Assembly: GCF_003350475.1 (NCBI RefSeq)
Contig: NZ_QQAV01000005.1
Span: forward strand, 62,001 to 126,000
From: Pseudacidovorax intermedius
GTDB lineage: Bacteria > Pseudomonadota > Gammaproteobacteria > Burkholderiales > Burkholderiaceae_C
Direction: 5' to 3'
DNA length: 64,000 nt
Part shown: piece after piece, positions 41,677 to 50,660 of the stretch
Numbering within the stretch: position 1 is the first letter of the stretch
Layout: each line of letters opens with the position of its first letter
Program-made: the position numbers and the translations under genes
Notes under the pieces: generated by a model
What the model saw: only the letters and a program-made list of their open reading frames with translations
Databases searched by the model: none
What the model was told of the DNA's origin: nothing

Positions 41677-44600
41677 TCAGCCCATCGTCATCAGGCTGGC
41701 ATTGCCCCCCGCGGCGGCCGTGTTGACGCTCAGCGAACGCTCGCTGAGCAACGCCGCGAGCACCGTGTCGGCATCGGCCGGCGGCCAGGGGTCCAGCGCG
41801 ACGATGGGCCCCTGGCGCTCGGCCAGCTGTCGGGCCACGACCAGCCGCTGTGCGGCGTCACCCTCGTGGATCACCCGTTCGAGCGCTGGGCCGCCCCCGC
41901 CCAATGGATCGGCGACGAGCGTCACATGGGACTGCACGCTCGAGGGCAGCCGGGCAAGCAGTGAGGCCGTCGGTGGGCTTTCGGGCCACACGGCGCGGCT
42001 TCCGGCGGCCAGCACGGCTGCGAGTTGTGCCAGGCGCGAGGGGTCGTCCTGCGCCAGGCACAGCACCTGGGTACGCGGATGCAGGGCGTAGCGGTTGCGT
42101 TCGCCCGTCGGGCCGTCGAGCAGCCAGGCCGTGGTGCGCGGCATGGCTTCGTGCAAGTGCGCGCACTGCTCGGCGAGCTGCGCGTCGCCTGTGCTGCGGG
42201 CCCAGTCCTGCAGGGCGCGCAGCGGCGCGCGGTCCGCCGCGGTCATTTCGTCGGCCTTGGCGGTTGGCAGCGCGGAAGCGATGGCGCTGGCCAGGAAGCC
42301 GCGCGGTCGCCGCGCCAGCAGCCGGTACAGGTACAGCGGCCCGCCGGCCTTGGGTCCGGTGCCCGACAGGCCTTCGCCGCCGAAGGGCTGCACGCCCACC
42401 ACGGCGCCGACCATGTTGCGGTTGACATAGACATTGCCCACCGGCGCGGCCTGCACCACACGCTCGATGGTCTCGTCGATGCGGGTGTGCAGACCCAGGG
42501 TGAGGCCGTAGCCTGTCGCGGCGATCTGCGCGAGCAGGTCATCCAGCGCATCTCGCCGCCAGCGCAGCACATGCAGTACCGGGCCGAAGACCTCGCGCTG
42601 CAGTTCCTCCAGGCTGTCGATCTCGATCAGCGTCGGTGGCACGAAGGTGCCGCGTTCCGTGGCGCCAGGGCGCGCACGGCCGCTGCGGTGCACGCGGCGT
42701 CCGCGCGCCTGCATGGCCTGCACGTGGGCTTCGATGCCGGCCTGTGCTTCGGCGTCGATCACGGGCCCGATGTCCGTGTGCAGCAGCGCAGGATCGCCCA
42801 GGTTCAGCTCGGCCATGGCGCCACGCAGCATGTGCAGTAGCGCGTCGGCCGACTCTTCCTGCACGCACAGCACGCGCAGGGCCGAGCAGCGCTGGCCGGC
42901 GCTGTCGAAGGCCGAGGCGAGCACGTCGGCCACCACCTGCTCGGTGAGCGCGGAGGAGTCCACGATCATGGCGTTCTGCCCGCCCGTCTCGGCGATGAGC
43001 GGCACGGGCGCGCCATGGGCGCCCAGCCGTTGCGCCAGGCTGCGCTGCAGCAGCCTCGCCACCTCGGTGGAACCGGTGAACATCACGCCCTGTACGCGCG
43101 GGTCGGCCACCAGGGCGGCGCCCACGGTTGCCCCATCGCCGGGCAGCAACTGCAACGCCGCGCGGGGGATGCCGCCCTCGTACAACAAGCGCACGGCCTC
43201 GGCCGCGATCAGCGGTGTTTGCTCGGCGGGCTTGGCGAGCACCGGGTTGCCGGCCGCGAGTGCCGCGGCGATCTGGCCGGTGAAGATGGCCAGCGGGAAG
43301 TTCCAGGGGCTGATGCACACCACGGGGCCCAGCGGCGCGTGATCGGTGCCTTGCAGGGCGCGGCGCGCCTGGCCGGCATAGAAGCGCAGGAAGTCGATGG
43401 CCTCGCGCACTTCGGCGATGCCGTTGGCGAAGGTCTTGCCCGCCTCGCGGGAGAGCAGTGCGACCAGTTGCGGCATGCGGGCCTGCATGCAGTCGGCCGT
43501 GCGTTCGAGCGAAGTGGCGCGTTCTGCGGCCGGCGAGTCGGCCCAAGGGCCGGCGAAGTCGTGCGCTGCGGCCAGCGCGGCTGCCACGTCGTCGGGCGTG
43601 GCGGGACGCACGGTGCCGACGATGTCGTCATGCCGGGTAGGGTTGCGCACGGGCACGGGCGCGGAGATCGCGTTGGTCATCGTCGCCAAAGGATCAGCGG
43701 TCGAAGGATCTGCCATTGGCGCTCCCGCCGTCTGCGGCCCGGCTGCGACCATCGGCGCGGCCTGCCATTCGACGCGCCTGCTCTCTGCGACGGCGGCGTC
43801 CAGCACGGCCAGTTGCGCGTCGTCCGCCAGGTCCATGCCCTGCGAATTGGCGCGCGCCTCGCCGTACAGCCGCATCGGATGGGCGATGGCCGGGTGCGGG
43901 GTGCCGGCCCGGCCCTCCTCGGTCGCCAGTCGGTCCACGGTGGCGACGGGGTCTTCCACGAGTGCATCGATGGGCAGCGTTCGGTCGGCGATCCGGTGCA
44001 CGAAGGAAGTGTTGGCACCGTTCTCCAGCAGGCGACGCACCAGGTAGGCCAGAAGCGTCTCGTGCGTGCCCACGGGCGCGTAGATGCGGCAGGGCCGGCC
44101 CAGCCGGCCGTCTTCGCTGCGGCCCACCACCTGTTCGTACAGCGGCTCGCCCATGCCGTGCAGGCACTGGAATTCGTACTGGCCCGGCTGCCAGCGGGAC
44201 GGATCGGCCAGGGTGTGAATGGCTGCCAGGGTGTGGGCGTTGTGGGTGGCGAACTGCGGGTACACCTGCGCCGGCGCGGCCAGCAGTTTGCGCGCGCAGG
44301 CCAGGTAGGCCACGTCGGTGTGGACCTTGCGGGTGTAGACCGGAAAGCCGTCCTGCCCGTCCACTTGTGCGCGCTTGATCTCGCTGTCCCAGTAGGCGCC
44401 CTTGACCAGGCGCACCATCAGCCGCCGGCCGCTGCGCGCAGCCAGGTCGATGAGGAAGTCGATGACGAAGGGGCAGCGCTTCTGGTAGGCCTGCACCACG
44501 AAGCCCAGGCCGTTCCATCCGGCCAGGGCCGGCTCGAAGCACAGGCGCTCCAGCAGGTCGAGCGACAGCTCCAGACGGTCGGCCTCTTCGGCGTCGATGT

Positions 44601-45528
44601 TGAGGCCGATGTCGTGCTGCCGGGCCAGGGCGGTCAGGTCGCGCAGCACCGGGTACAGCTCGTTCATCACCCGCGACTTCTGCGCCCGGCTGTAGCGCGG
44701 ATGCAGGGCCGAGAGCTTGATCGAGATGCCCGGCCCGTCGATGGGACCGCGGCCCACGGAAGCCCGGCCGATGGCATGGATCGCCTCCTCGTAGGCACGG
44801 CGGTAGCGTGCGGCGTCCTCGGCGGTCATGGCGGCTTCGCCCAGCATGTCGTAGGAATGGCGAAAGCCCTGCGCCTCCAGCGGGCGTGCCTTCGTCAGCG
44901 CCTCGCCGATGGTCTGACCGGTGACGAACTGCTCGCCCATCATGCGCATGGCCAGGTCCACGCCCTTGCGGATCAGCGGCTCGCCGCCCTTGGCCACCAG
45001 CCGGCCGAGCTGGGCCGAGAGACCTGTTTCGCTGTGCGTGGCCACCAGCCGGCCCGTGAGCAGCAGGCCCCAGCTGGCGGCGTTGACGAACAGCGAGGGG
45101 CTGCGGCCGAGGTGGGCCTGCCATTCGCCATGGGCGATCTTGTCGCGGATGAGGGCATCGCGGGTGGCCGCATCGGGAATGCGCAGCAGCGCTTCGGCCA
45201 GGCACATCAGGGCGACGCCTTCCTGCGAAGACAGGGTGTATTCCTGCAGCAGGCCCTGCACCAGGCCGCTGCGGCCGGCGCCCGCGCCGCGCTCGCGCAG
45301 GTGCTGGGCCAGGCGGCAGGCGAGTTCGTGGGTGGCGCGGGCCTGGGCGGGCGACAGGCGCGCCTCGCCGAGCAATGCCTGGACCGCCGTGGCCTCGTCC
45401 TGCCGGCAGGCCCCGGCAACGGCATTACCCAGCCGCGGTGCCATGGTGGCGGCATCAATGGTGCCGGTGCCGGCATGGTGTGCAGAGGGGTCGGCGACGG
45501 TCGGTCGAGGCGTGGCGAAGGCAGTCAT
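41677..45528 (-). CDS. putA: Bifunctional proline dehydrogenase / L-glutamate gamma-semialdehyde dehydrogenase
   Basis: 1283 residues. The PRODH barrel covers about 165-500 (RGPIDGPGISIKLSALHPRY, RLMVRLVKGAYWDSEIKRAQ), the aldehyde dehydrogenase about 620-1080 (SPWNFPLAIFTGQIAAALAA, Glu in LIAETGGQNA, Cys in DSAGQRCSALR), and a C-terminal ALDH-like domain ends the chain. No ribbon-helix-helix DNA-binding domain, so it cannot repress itself; the divergent Lrp-type gene takes that role. Oxidises proline to glutamate with electrons passed to quinone and NAD. Confidence 0.96.
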   Translation of the reverse strand: MTAFATPRPTVADPSAHHAGTGTIDAATMAPRLGNAVAGACRQDEATAVQALLGEARLSPAQARATHELACRLAQHLRERGAGAGRSGLVQGLLQEYTLSSQEGVALMCLAEALLRIPDAATRDALIRDKIAHGEWQAHLGRSPSLFVNAASWGLLLTGRLVATHSETGLSAQLGRLVAKGGEPLIRKGVDLAMRMMGEQFVTGQTIGEALTKARPLEAQGFRHSYDMLGEAAMTAEDAARYRRAYEEAIHAIGRASVGRGPIDGPGISIKLSALHPRYSRAQKSRVMNELYPVLRDLTALARQHDIGLNIDAEEADRLELSLDLLERLCFEPALAGWNGLGFVVQAYQKRCPFVIDFLIDLAARSGRRLMVRLVKGAYWDSEIKRAQVDGQDGFPVYTRKVHTDVAYLACARKLLAAPAQVYPQFATHNAHTLAAIHTLADPSRWQPGQYEFQCLHGMGEPLYEQVVGRSEDGRLGRPCRIYAPVGTHETLLAYLVRRLLENGANTSFVHRIADRTLPIDALVEDPVATVDRLATEEGRAGTPHPAIAHPMRLYGEARANSQGMDLADDAQLAVLDAAVAESRRVEWQAAPMVAAGPQTAGAPMADPSTADPLATMTNAISAPVPVRNPTRHDDIVGTVRPATPDDVAAALAAAHDFAGPWADSPAAERATSLERTADCMQARMPQLVALLSREAGKTFANGIAEVREAIDFLRFYAGQARRALQGTDHAPLGPVVCISPWNFPLAIFTGQIAAALAAGNPVLAKPAEQTPLIAAEAVRLLYEGGIPRAALQLLPGDGATVGAALVADPRVQGVMFTGSTEVARLLQRSLAQRLGAHGAPVPLIAETGGQNAMIVDSSALTEQVVADVLASAFDSAGQRCSALRVLCVQEESADALLHMLRGAMAELNLGDPALLHTDIGPVIDAEAQAGIEAHVQAMQARGRRVHRSGRARPGATERGTFVPPTLIEIDSLEELQREVFGPVLHVLRWRRDALDDLLAQIAATGYGLTLGLHTRIDETIERVVQAAPVGNVYVNRNMVGAVVGVQPFGGEGLSGTGPKAGGPLYLYRLLARRPRGFLASAIASALPTAKADEMTAADRAPLRALQDWARSTGDAQLAEQCAHLHEAMPRTTAWLLDGPTGERNRYALHPRTQVLCLAQDDPSRLAQLAAVLAAGSRAVWPESPPTASLLARLPSSVQSHVTLVADPLGGGGPALERVIHEGDAAQRLVVARQLAERQGPIVALDPWPPADADTVLAALLSERSLSVNTAAAGGNASLMTMG

Positions 45529-45587
45529 GGCAGTCCCGCAGATGGGCGCTGGGTTAGCGGATGCCTGAATAATCCCGCAGACTTCGC

Positions 45588-45597
45588 CGAATATTCG
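45588..45597. promoter_or_regulatory. Candidate Lrp-type operator between putA and its regulator
   Basis: CGAATATTCG, a perfect 10-bp palindrome, lies in the 86-bp gap between the divergent starts (45528 and 45615), followed by a similar half site TTCGAAT. Lrp/AsnC proteins bind AT-centred palindromes of this kind. Confidence 0.4.
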
Positions 45598-45614
45598 TTC
45601 GAATCCCTCTCATC

Positions 45615-46109
45615 ATGCCGAACAAACCACTGAATGCAGCGCCGGATCTGGACCGCCTGGACCTGCGCATCCTGGCCACGCTGCAGGCCGATGGCCGCAT
45701 CACCAACGTCAAGCTGGCCGAGACCATCGGTCTCTCGCCCACGGCGGTGCTGGCGCGGGTGCAGCGGCTCACCGACGAGGGCTACATCCTCGGCTACGAG
45801 GCGCGGCTGAACCCGCTCAAGCTGGGCGCGGGCATGCTGGTCTTCGTGGAGGTGCTGCTGGACCGCACCACACCCAACGTGTTCGACGCTTTCAAGGCCG
45901 CGGTGCAGGTGCACCCCGAGATCATGGAATGCCACATGGTGGCCGGCGGCTTCGACTACCTGCTCAAGACCCGCAGCGCCGACATGGCCGACTACCGGCG
46001 CTTTGCGGGTGCGGTGCTGTGGCAGTTGCCGGGCGTGCGCGAGACGCGCACCTATGCGGTGATGGAAGAGGTCAAGGACTCGGCCCGGCTGCACCTGCCG
46101 GGAGGCTGA
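45615..46109 (+). CDS. Lrp/AsnC-family regulator, probable activator of putA
   Basis: 164 residues. HTH at about 15-60 (LDLRILATLQADGRITNVKL, LSPTAVLARVQRLTDEGYIL), RAM/AsnC_trans_reg effector domain about 78-160 (MECHMVAGGFDYLLKTRSAD). Divergent from putA by 86 bp with a shared palindrome, the arrangement of PutR/BkdR-type proline activators in proteobacteria. No gene symbol given, as family members have several names. Confidence 0.93.
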   Translation: MPNKPLNAAPDLDRLDLRILATLQADGRITNVKLAETIGLSPTAVLARVQRLTDEGYILGYEARLNPLKLGAGMLVFVEVLLDRTTPNVFDAFKAAVQVHPEIMECHMVAGGFDYLLKTRSADMADYRRFAGAVLWQLPGVRETRTYAVMEEVKDSARLHLPGG

Positions 46110-46111
46110 TT

Positions 46112-46148
46112 CCTGCGGCGGCGGTGGTCCATTGCCGCGGCCCGCAGG
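46112..46148. terminator. Bidirectional terminator-like hairpin
   Basis: CCTGCGG at 46112-46118 pairs with CCGCAGG at 46142-46148 and an inner GC-rich stem continues with one bulge. It lies between the Lrp gene end and the convergent FGE-like gene end. No T-tract. Confidence 0.45.
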
Positions 46149-46149
46149 C

Positions 46150-47172
46150 TCAGGGCCCGTCCTCGCGCACGAGCCGGATGCCCACCAGCGTGTAGCGCGT
46201 GTCCGGCGCATTCCAGTTGCGGTAGCTGGCGCGGGCATAGAAGGGCCAGGTGTGCCACGAGCCGCCGCGCCGCACCCGCACCGAACCGTCGGCAGGGCCC
46301 TGCGGGTCGTCGACGGGCGAGCGGGCGTAGTAGTCCTCGCCGTACCAGTCGGCCACCCATTCCCAGGCGTTGCCGTGCATGTCGTACAGGCCCCAGGCAT
46401 TGGGGGCGCCGCTGCCCACCGGCGCGGTGAAGGCGAAGCCGTCGTCGGCCGGAAGGGCCATCGCCTTCCACCGTGGCCAGTAGGCCGCGGTGCTCTGGTC
46501 GAAGACGTTGGCGCTGCCGCGCAGCGAGGCGGGATCGTTGCCCGTGCTGTAGCGGGTGCGGCTGCCGGCCCGGCAGGCGTATTCCCATTCGGCCTCGGTC
46601 GGCAGGCGGTAGCGGCGGCCCTCGGTGCGGCTGAGCCACGCGGCCAGGGCCTGGGCATCGTTCCAGGTCACGTTGACCACCGGGTGGTCGTCGCCCTGCG
46701 CAAAGCCGGGGTTGTTCCAGGCATAGCGCGGGTCGCGGCCTTCGAAGGCATCGCCGCGCGCGGTCTTGGCGGGGTCGTAGTCGACGCGCCAGCCATAGCC
46801 GCCGGTGCCATCGGCGATGGATTCCGGCACATAGCCCGAGCGCTCGAGGAAGCGGCGGAACTGGCCCACCGTAACCTCGTGCTGTCCCATCCACAAGGCA
46901 TGCGTGATGCGCACCTTGTGCACCGGGCCTTCGTCGCCCAACAGAGCAAAGCGCTCGGGCGGCAGCTGCGGAAAGTCACGGGCCAGGGTGGCGGCCGGCT
47001 CATCGCTGCCCATCAGGAATTCGCCCGCGGGGATACGGACGAAGCGCATGCCCAGGCTGTTCGTCTGCACGGCGGGCGCCCCGGCCGACGGCGGTGGCGC
47101 GGCGAGGGGAACCGCGCATCCGGCAACGGCCAGAGCGGCAGAGACGATCCAGAAGCGGCGGCGGAAGTCCAT
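46150..47172 (-). CDS. SUMF1/FGE-fold lipoprotein lacking the catalytic cysteines
   Basis: 340 residues. A lipobox LAVAGC with C19 marks an outer-membrane or periplasmic lipoprotein. The SUMF1 fold is clear: FVRIPAGEFLMGSDEPAATL, QHEVTVGQFRRFLERSGYVP, RLPTEAEWEYACRAGSRTRY, NAWGLYDMHGNAWEWVADWY and VRRGGSWHTWPFYARASYRN. In active aerobic formylglycine-generating enzymes the last segment holds two copper-binding cysteines; here it has none. So it probably does not mature the sulfatase at 6251; SUMF1 relatives also act in glycan binding or other oxidations. Confidence 0.85.
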   Translation of the reverse strand: MDFRRRFWIVSAALAVAGCAVPLAAPPPSAGAPAVQTNSLGMRFVRIPAGEFLMGSDEPAATLARDFPQLPPERFALLGDEGPVHKVRITHALWMGQHEVTVGQFRRFLERSGYVPESIADGTGGYGWRVDYDPAKTARGDAFEGRDPRYAWNNPGFAQGDDHPVVNVTWNDAQALAAWLSRTEGRRYRLPTEAEWEYACRAGSRTRYSTGNDPASLRGSANVFDQSTAAYWPRWKAMALPADDGFAFTAPVGSGAPNAWGLYDMHGNAWEWVADWYGEDYYARSPVDDPQGPADGSVRVRRGGSWHTWPFYARASYRNWNAPDTRYTLVGIRLVREDGP

Positions 47173-47270
47173 CGGTCCATGCTAGCCAGGGCCTGGGCTG
47201 GCGCCAACTGGGCGAACGGCCGAGCCCTGCCGCTATTCTTCGGACGTCTTCTCTCTGCCGGAGCCCTGCC

Positions 47271-47744
47271 ATGCCTTCCCTCATCCGCCCGTTGGCCCTT
47301 GCCGCCGCCCTCCTGGTCGTCGCCTCTGCCCATGCCCAGGTCACCGTCAAGGACGCCTGGGTGCGCGCCACCGTGCCGCAGCAGAAGGCCACGGGCGCCT
47401 TCATGCAGTTGCAGTCGGCGCAGGATGCGCGGCTGGTGTCGGTGAGCACGCCGCTCACCGCCAGCGCCGAGGTCCACGAGATGGCGCTGCAGGACAACGT
47501 GATGCGGATGCGGCCGATGCCTGCGCTGGACTTGCCCGCTGGCAAGACGGTGGAACTCAGGCCCGGCGGCTACCACGTGATGCTGATGGACCTGAAGCAG
47601 CAGGTGAAGGAAGGCGAGACGGTGCCGCTCACGCTGGTCTTCGAAGGCAAGGACGGCAAGCGCCAGACGGTGCAGGTGCAGGCTCCCGTGCGGCCGCTGC
47701 GGCCCGAGGCCATGCCGATGCAGCACGGCGAGCACAAGCACTGA
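47271..47744 (+). CDS. Periplasmic copper chaperone PCuAC
   Basis: 157 residues. Signal peptide MPSLIRPLALAAALLVVASA cut after AHA. The copper motif H-M-x-H/M is present: AEVHEMALQDNVMRMRPMPA and GGYHVMLMDLK, plus a Met/His-rich tail MPMQHGEHKH. It delivers Cu(I) to the CuA or CuB site of cytochrome oxidase. Stands alone on plus between two minus-strand genes; ATG at 47271. Confidence 0.9.
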   Translation: MPSLIRPLALAAALLVVASAHAQVTVKDAWVRATVPQQKATGAFMQLQSAQDARLVSVSTPLTASAEVHEMALQDNVMRMRPMPALDLPAGKTVELRPGGYHVMLMDLKQQVKEGETVPLTLVFEGKDGKRQTVQVQAPVRPLRPEAMPMQHGEHKH

Positions 47745-47749
47745 GGCTG

Positions 47750-48046
47750 TCAGCGCCAGTGGCCGGAGTCGAACACCACCAGCCGCTCCGTCTGACCGGC
47801 CATGAAGGCCTTCATCTCCTGGTGCACGGCACTGATCTGGTAGCGCTCGTGGGCGGCCTCGTCGGCGAAGCAGGCCACCACCGCATGGCTGAAGCCTTGC
47901 GCGCGGCTGGCCTCGTTGGGCGCGTAGAGGTAGCTCACCAGGCCGGGTGAGCCCGCGCGGATCTGCGCCGCGTAGTCCTCCACGCGCTGGTGGAAGGCCT
48001 CGTCGGTGCCGGGCTTGAAGGCCATCAGGACGGCATGGATGAACAT
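47750..48046 (-). CDS. Dabb (stress-responsive alpha/beta barrel) domain protein
   Basis: 98 residues, one dimeric ferredoxin-like barrel: FIHAVLMAFKPGTDEAFHQR, VEDYAAQIRAGSPGLVSYLY and HAVVACFADEAAHERYQISA with the HxxY helix. It starts three bases after the fused LivHM stop, so it is the last gene of the ABC transporter operon and may be a small decarboxylase, isomerase or cyclase acting on the imported compound. Function unproven. Confidence 0.85.
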   Translation of the reverse strand: MFIHAVLMAFKPGTDEAFHQRVEDYAAQIRAGSPGLVSYLYAPNEASRAQGFSHAVVACFADEAAHERYQISAVHQEMKAFMAGQTERLVVFDSGHWR

Positions 48047-48049
48047 GGC

Positions 48050-49942
48050 TCAGCCTCCCTTGCCCGCGCCGGCCGGGTTGCGCCCGCCCAGGCGGTTCCA
48101 GCCCTGCACCGCCAGGCCCACCAGCCCTTCGCGGAACAGCAGCACGCAGGCGATGAAGATGACGCCCTGCACGATCAGCACCCACGAGCCGAGCGGCGCC
48201 AGGTAGTTCTGCAGGGTGACGAAGGTCAGCGCGCCGACGATGGGGCCCAGCAGGGTGCCGATGCCGCCAAGCAGGCTCATCAGCACCACCTCGCCCGAGG
48301 CGTGCCAGTGCACGTCGGTGAGCGAGGCCACGCCGAACACCAGCACCTTCATCGAGCCCGCCAGCCCCGCCAGCCCCGCCGACAGGGCGAAGGCCTGGAG
48401 CTTGTAGCGCGACGTGCCGTAGCCCAGCGAGCGGGCGCGCTGCTCGTTGTCGCGCACCGCGCGGATCACCTCACCGAAGGGCGACTGCAGGATGCGCACC
48501 ACGAACAGGTAGGCCGCCAGGAAGACGGCGAGCACCACGTAGTACATGACCATCGAGTTGCCCAGGTCGAACAGGCCGAAGAGCCTGCCGCGGGGCACGT
48601 TCTGCAGGCCGTCCTCGCCCCCCGTGAAGCCGGCCTGCACGGCCACGAAGTACACCACCTGCGACAGCGCCAGGGTGATCATGGAGAAGTAGATGCCCTG
48701 CCGGCGGATGGCCAACGCGCCGAACACCAGCCCCAACAGCACGCCGGTGGCCGTGCCGGCCAGCAGGCCGAGCTCGGGCGTGAGCGCCCAGGCCTTCATG
48801 GCCATGCCGGTCGAATAGGCCGCCGCGCCAAAGAACGCCGCATGGCCGAAGGACAGCAGGCCGACGTAGCCCAGCAGCAGGTTGAAGGCCGCCGCGAAGA
48901 GCGCGAAGCACAGCACCTTCATCAGGAAGGTGGGGTAGAGCACCAGCGGCGCCACCAGCGCCAGGGCCAGCAGCAGCCACCAGCCCAGCACCTGGTACCG
49001 GCGCGCCAGGCGCAAGCTGACGCGGGTGGCCTCGGCCGCCACGGTGTTCTGCACCTGCAGCGGCCGGCCGAACAGGCCCGAAGGCTTGACCAGCAGCACG
49101 ATGGCCATGATCACGAAGATCACGAAGTTCGACGCCTCGGGATAGACGACCTTGGTGAGCCCCTCGATCACGCCGAGCCCGAGGCCGCTCACGATGGCGC
49201 CGCCGATCGAACCCATGCCGCCGATGACCACCACCGCGAACACCACGACCACCAGGTTGGAGCCCATGAGCGGGCTGACCTGGTAGATGGGCGCGGCCAC
49301 CACGCCGGCGATGGCCGCCAGCGCGACGCCCAGGGCATAGGTCAGCGTGATGTAGCGAGGAACATTGATGCCGAAGGACTTGACGGTCGCGGGGTTCTCG
49401 GTGGCGGCGCGCAGCACCGCGCCCAGCCGCGTGCGCTCCATCAGCAGCCAGACGCCCACGCACACCACCAGCGAGACGACGATGGCCCAGGTACGGTACA
49501 GCGGCAGGAACATGAAGCCCAGGTCGATGCCGCCCAGCAGCTGCTCCGGGATGGCATAGGGCAGCCCCGACACGCCATAGGCCTGCCGGAACGCGCCCTC
49601 GATGCACAGCGCCAGCCCGAAGGTCAGCAGCAGGCCGTAGAGGTGATCCATCTTGTAGGTGCGCGCGATGATGGTCTTCTCCAGCACCACGGCGAGCACG
49701 GCCATGATGAGCGGCGCCAGCACCAGCGCGCCCCAGTAGCCGATGCCCAGGTAGTTCAGCAGCATCCAGGCGATGAAGGCGCCGGCCGTGTACTGCGCGC
49801 CGTGCGCGAAGTTGATGATGTTGAGCAACCCGAAGATGACGGCCAGCCCGATGGACAGCGTGGCGTAGAAGGCGCCGTTGATCAGCCCCAGCAGCAGCTG
49901 GCTCAGCAGCGCGGAAGACGGGATCCCGAAGATGTCGAACAT
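48050..49942 (-). CDS. Fused LivH-LivM branched-chain-type ABC permease
   Basis: 630 residues with about 16 predicted membrane spans. Residues 1-295 are LivH-like (GLAVIFGLLNIINFAHGAQY, GGMGSIGGAIVSGLGLGVIE), about 320-620 LivM-like (LLLGYVGLLSFGHAAFFGAA, YFSMITLALSQVVYFVAVQA, GGIGTLLGPIVGALTFVTLQ). The two half-permeases, normally separate genes, are joined by a 20-30 residue linker. Operon partners: LivG, LivF and the binding protein across the promoter region. Substrate may be an amide, amino acid or aromatic acid. Confidence 0.94.
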   Translation of the reverse strand: MFDIFGIPSSALLSQLLLGLINGAFYATLSIGLAVIFGLLNIINFAHGAQYTAGAFIAWMLLNYLGIGYWGALVLAPLIMAVLAVVLEKTIIARTYKMDHLYGLLLTFGLALCIEGAFRQAYGVSGLPYAIPEQLLGGIDLGFMFLPLYRTWAIVVSLVVCVGVWLLMERTRLGAVLRAATENPATVKSFGINVPRYITLTYALGVALAAIAGVVAAPIYQVSPLMGSNLVVVVFAVVVIGGMGSIGGAIVSGLGLGVIEGLTKVVYPEASNFVIFVIMAIVLLVKPSGLFGRPLQVQNTVAAEATRVSLRLARRYQVLGWWLLLALALVAPLVLYPTFLMKVLCFALFAAAFNLLLGYVGLLSFGHAAFFGAAAYSTGMAMKAWALTPELGLLAGTATGVLLGLVFGALAIRRQGIYFSMITLALSQVVYFVAVQAGFTGGEDGLQNVPRGRLFGLFDLGNSMVMYYVVLAVFLAAYLFVVRILQSPFGEVIRAVRDNEQRARSLGYGTSRYKLQAFALSAGLAGLAGSMKVLVFGVASLTDVHWHASGEVVLMSLLGGIGTLLGPIVGALTFVTLQNYLAPLGSWVLIVQGVIFIACVLLFREGLVGLAVQGWNRLGGRNPAGAGKGG

Positions 49943-49964
49943 GGTGTGATTTCCTGCTGCTGCG

Positions 49965-50660
49965 TCAGACGCCGAGCTGGCGCCGGATGCGCTCGGGCTG
50001 CGCCGCGGCTTCGGCGGCGCTCAGGTGGTCGACCACGACGCCGTGGTCCATGATGTAGAGGCGGTCCGCCACCGACGAGGCGAAGTGGAAGTTCTGCTCC
50101 ACCAGCACGATGGTGAAGCCGCGCTGCTTGAGGGCACGGATGGCGGTGGCGATCTGCTTGACGATCACGGGCGCCAGACCCTCGGTGGGCTCGTCGAGCA
50201 GCAGCATGCGCGCGCCGGTGCGCAGGATGCGGCCGATGGCCAGCATCTGCTGTTCGCCGCCCGACAGATTGCCGCCGGTGCTGCCGGCGCGCTCCTTCAG
50301 GTTGGGGAAGAGCGCATGGATCTCGTCGACGCTCAGACCGCCAGGCGCGAGCACCGGCGGCAGCATCAGGTTCTCGGTCACCGTCAGGCTGCGGAACACG
50401 GCCCGTTCTTCCGGGCAGTAGGCCAGACCCAGGCGCGGGATGCGGTGGTCGGCCATCGCGATGGTCTCGGTGCCGTCGAACACGATGGAGCCGGTGCGCC
50501 GCTCGATCATGCCCATCAGGGCGCGCAGCGTGGTCGTCTTGCCGGCGCCGTTGCGCCCGAGGATGGTCACCAGTTCGCCCTGGCGCACTTCGAGGTTCAC
50601 GCCCTGCAGGATGTGCGACTCGCCATACCAGGCGTGCAGGTTGCTGACCTGGAGCATCAT
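49965..50660 (-). CDS. livF: LivF-type ABC transporter ATP-binding protein
   Basis: 231 residues. Walker A GRNGAGKTT, signature LSGGEQQMLAIGR, Walker B MLLLDEPTEGLAP, and H-loop region. Its start overlaps the LivG stop by four bases. The C-terminal sequence (LYIMDHGVVVDHLSAAEA) is the LivF form. Energises import with LivG and the fused permease. Confidence 0.93.
   Translation of the reverse strand: MMLQVSNLHAWYGESHILQGVNLEVRQGELVTILGRNGAGKTTTLRALMGMIERRTGSIVFDGTETIAMADHRIPRLGLAYCPEERAVFRSLTVTENLMLPPVLAPGGLSVDEIHALFPNLKERAGSTGGNLSGGEQQMLAIGRILRTGARMLLLDEPTEGLAPVIVKQIATAIRALKQRGFTIVLVEQNFHFASSVADRLYIMDHGVVVDHLSAAEAAAQPERIRRQLGV

Noticed and set aside
6251-47172. Sulfatase at 6251 and FGE-fold protein at 46150 as an enzyme-maturase pair
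   Set aside because: They are 39 kb apart, the FGE-fold protein is a lipoprotein outside the cytoplasm and lacks the catalytic cysteines.
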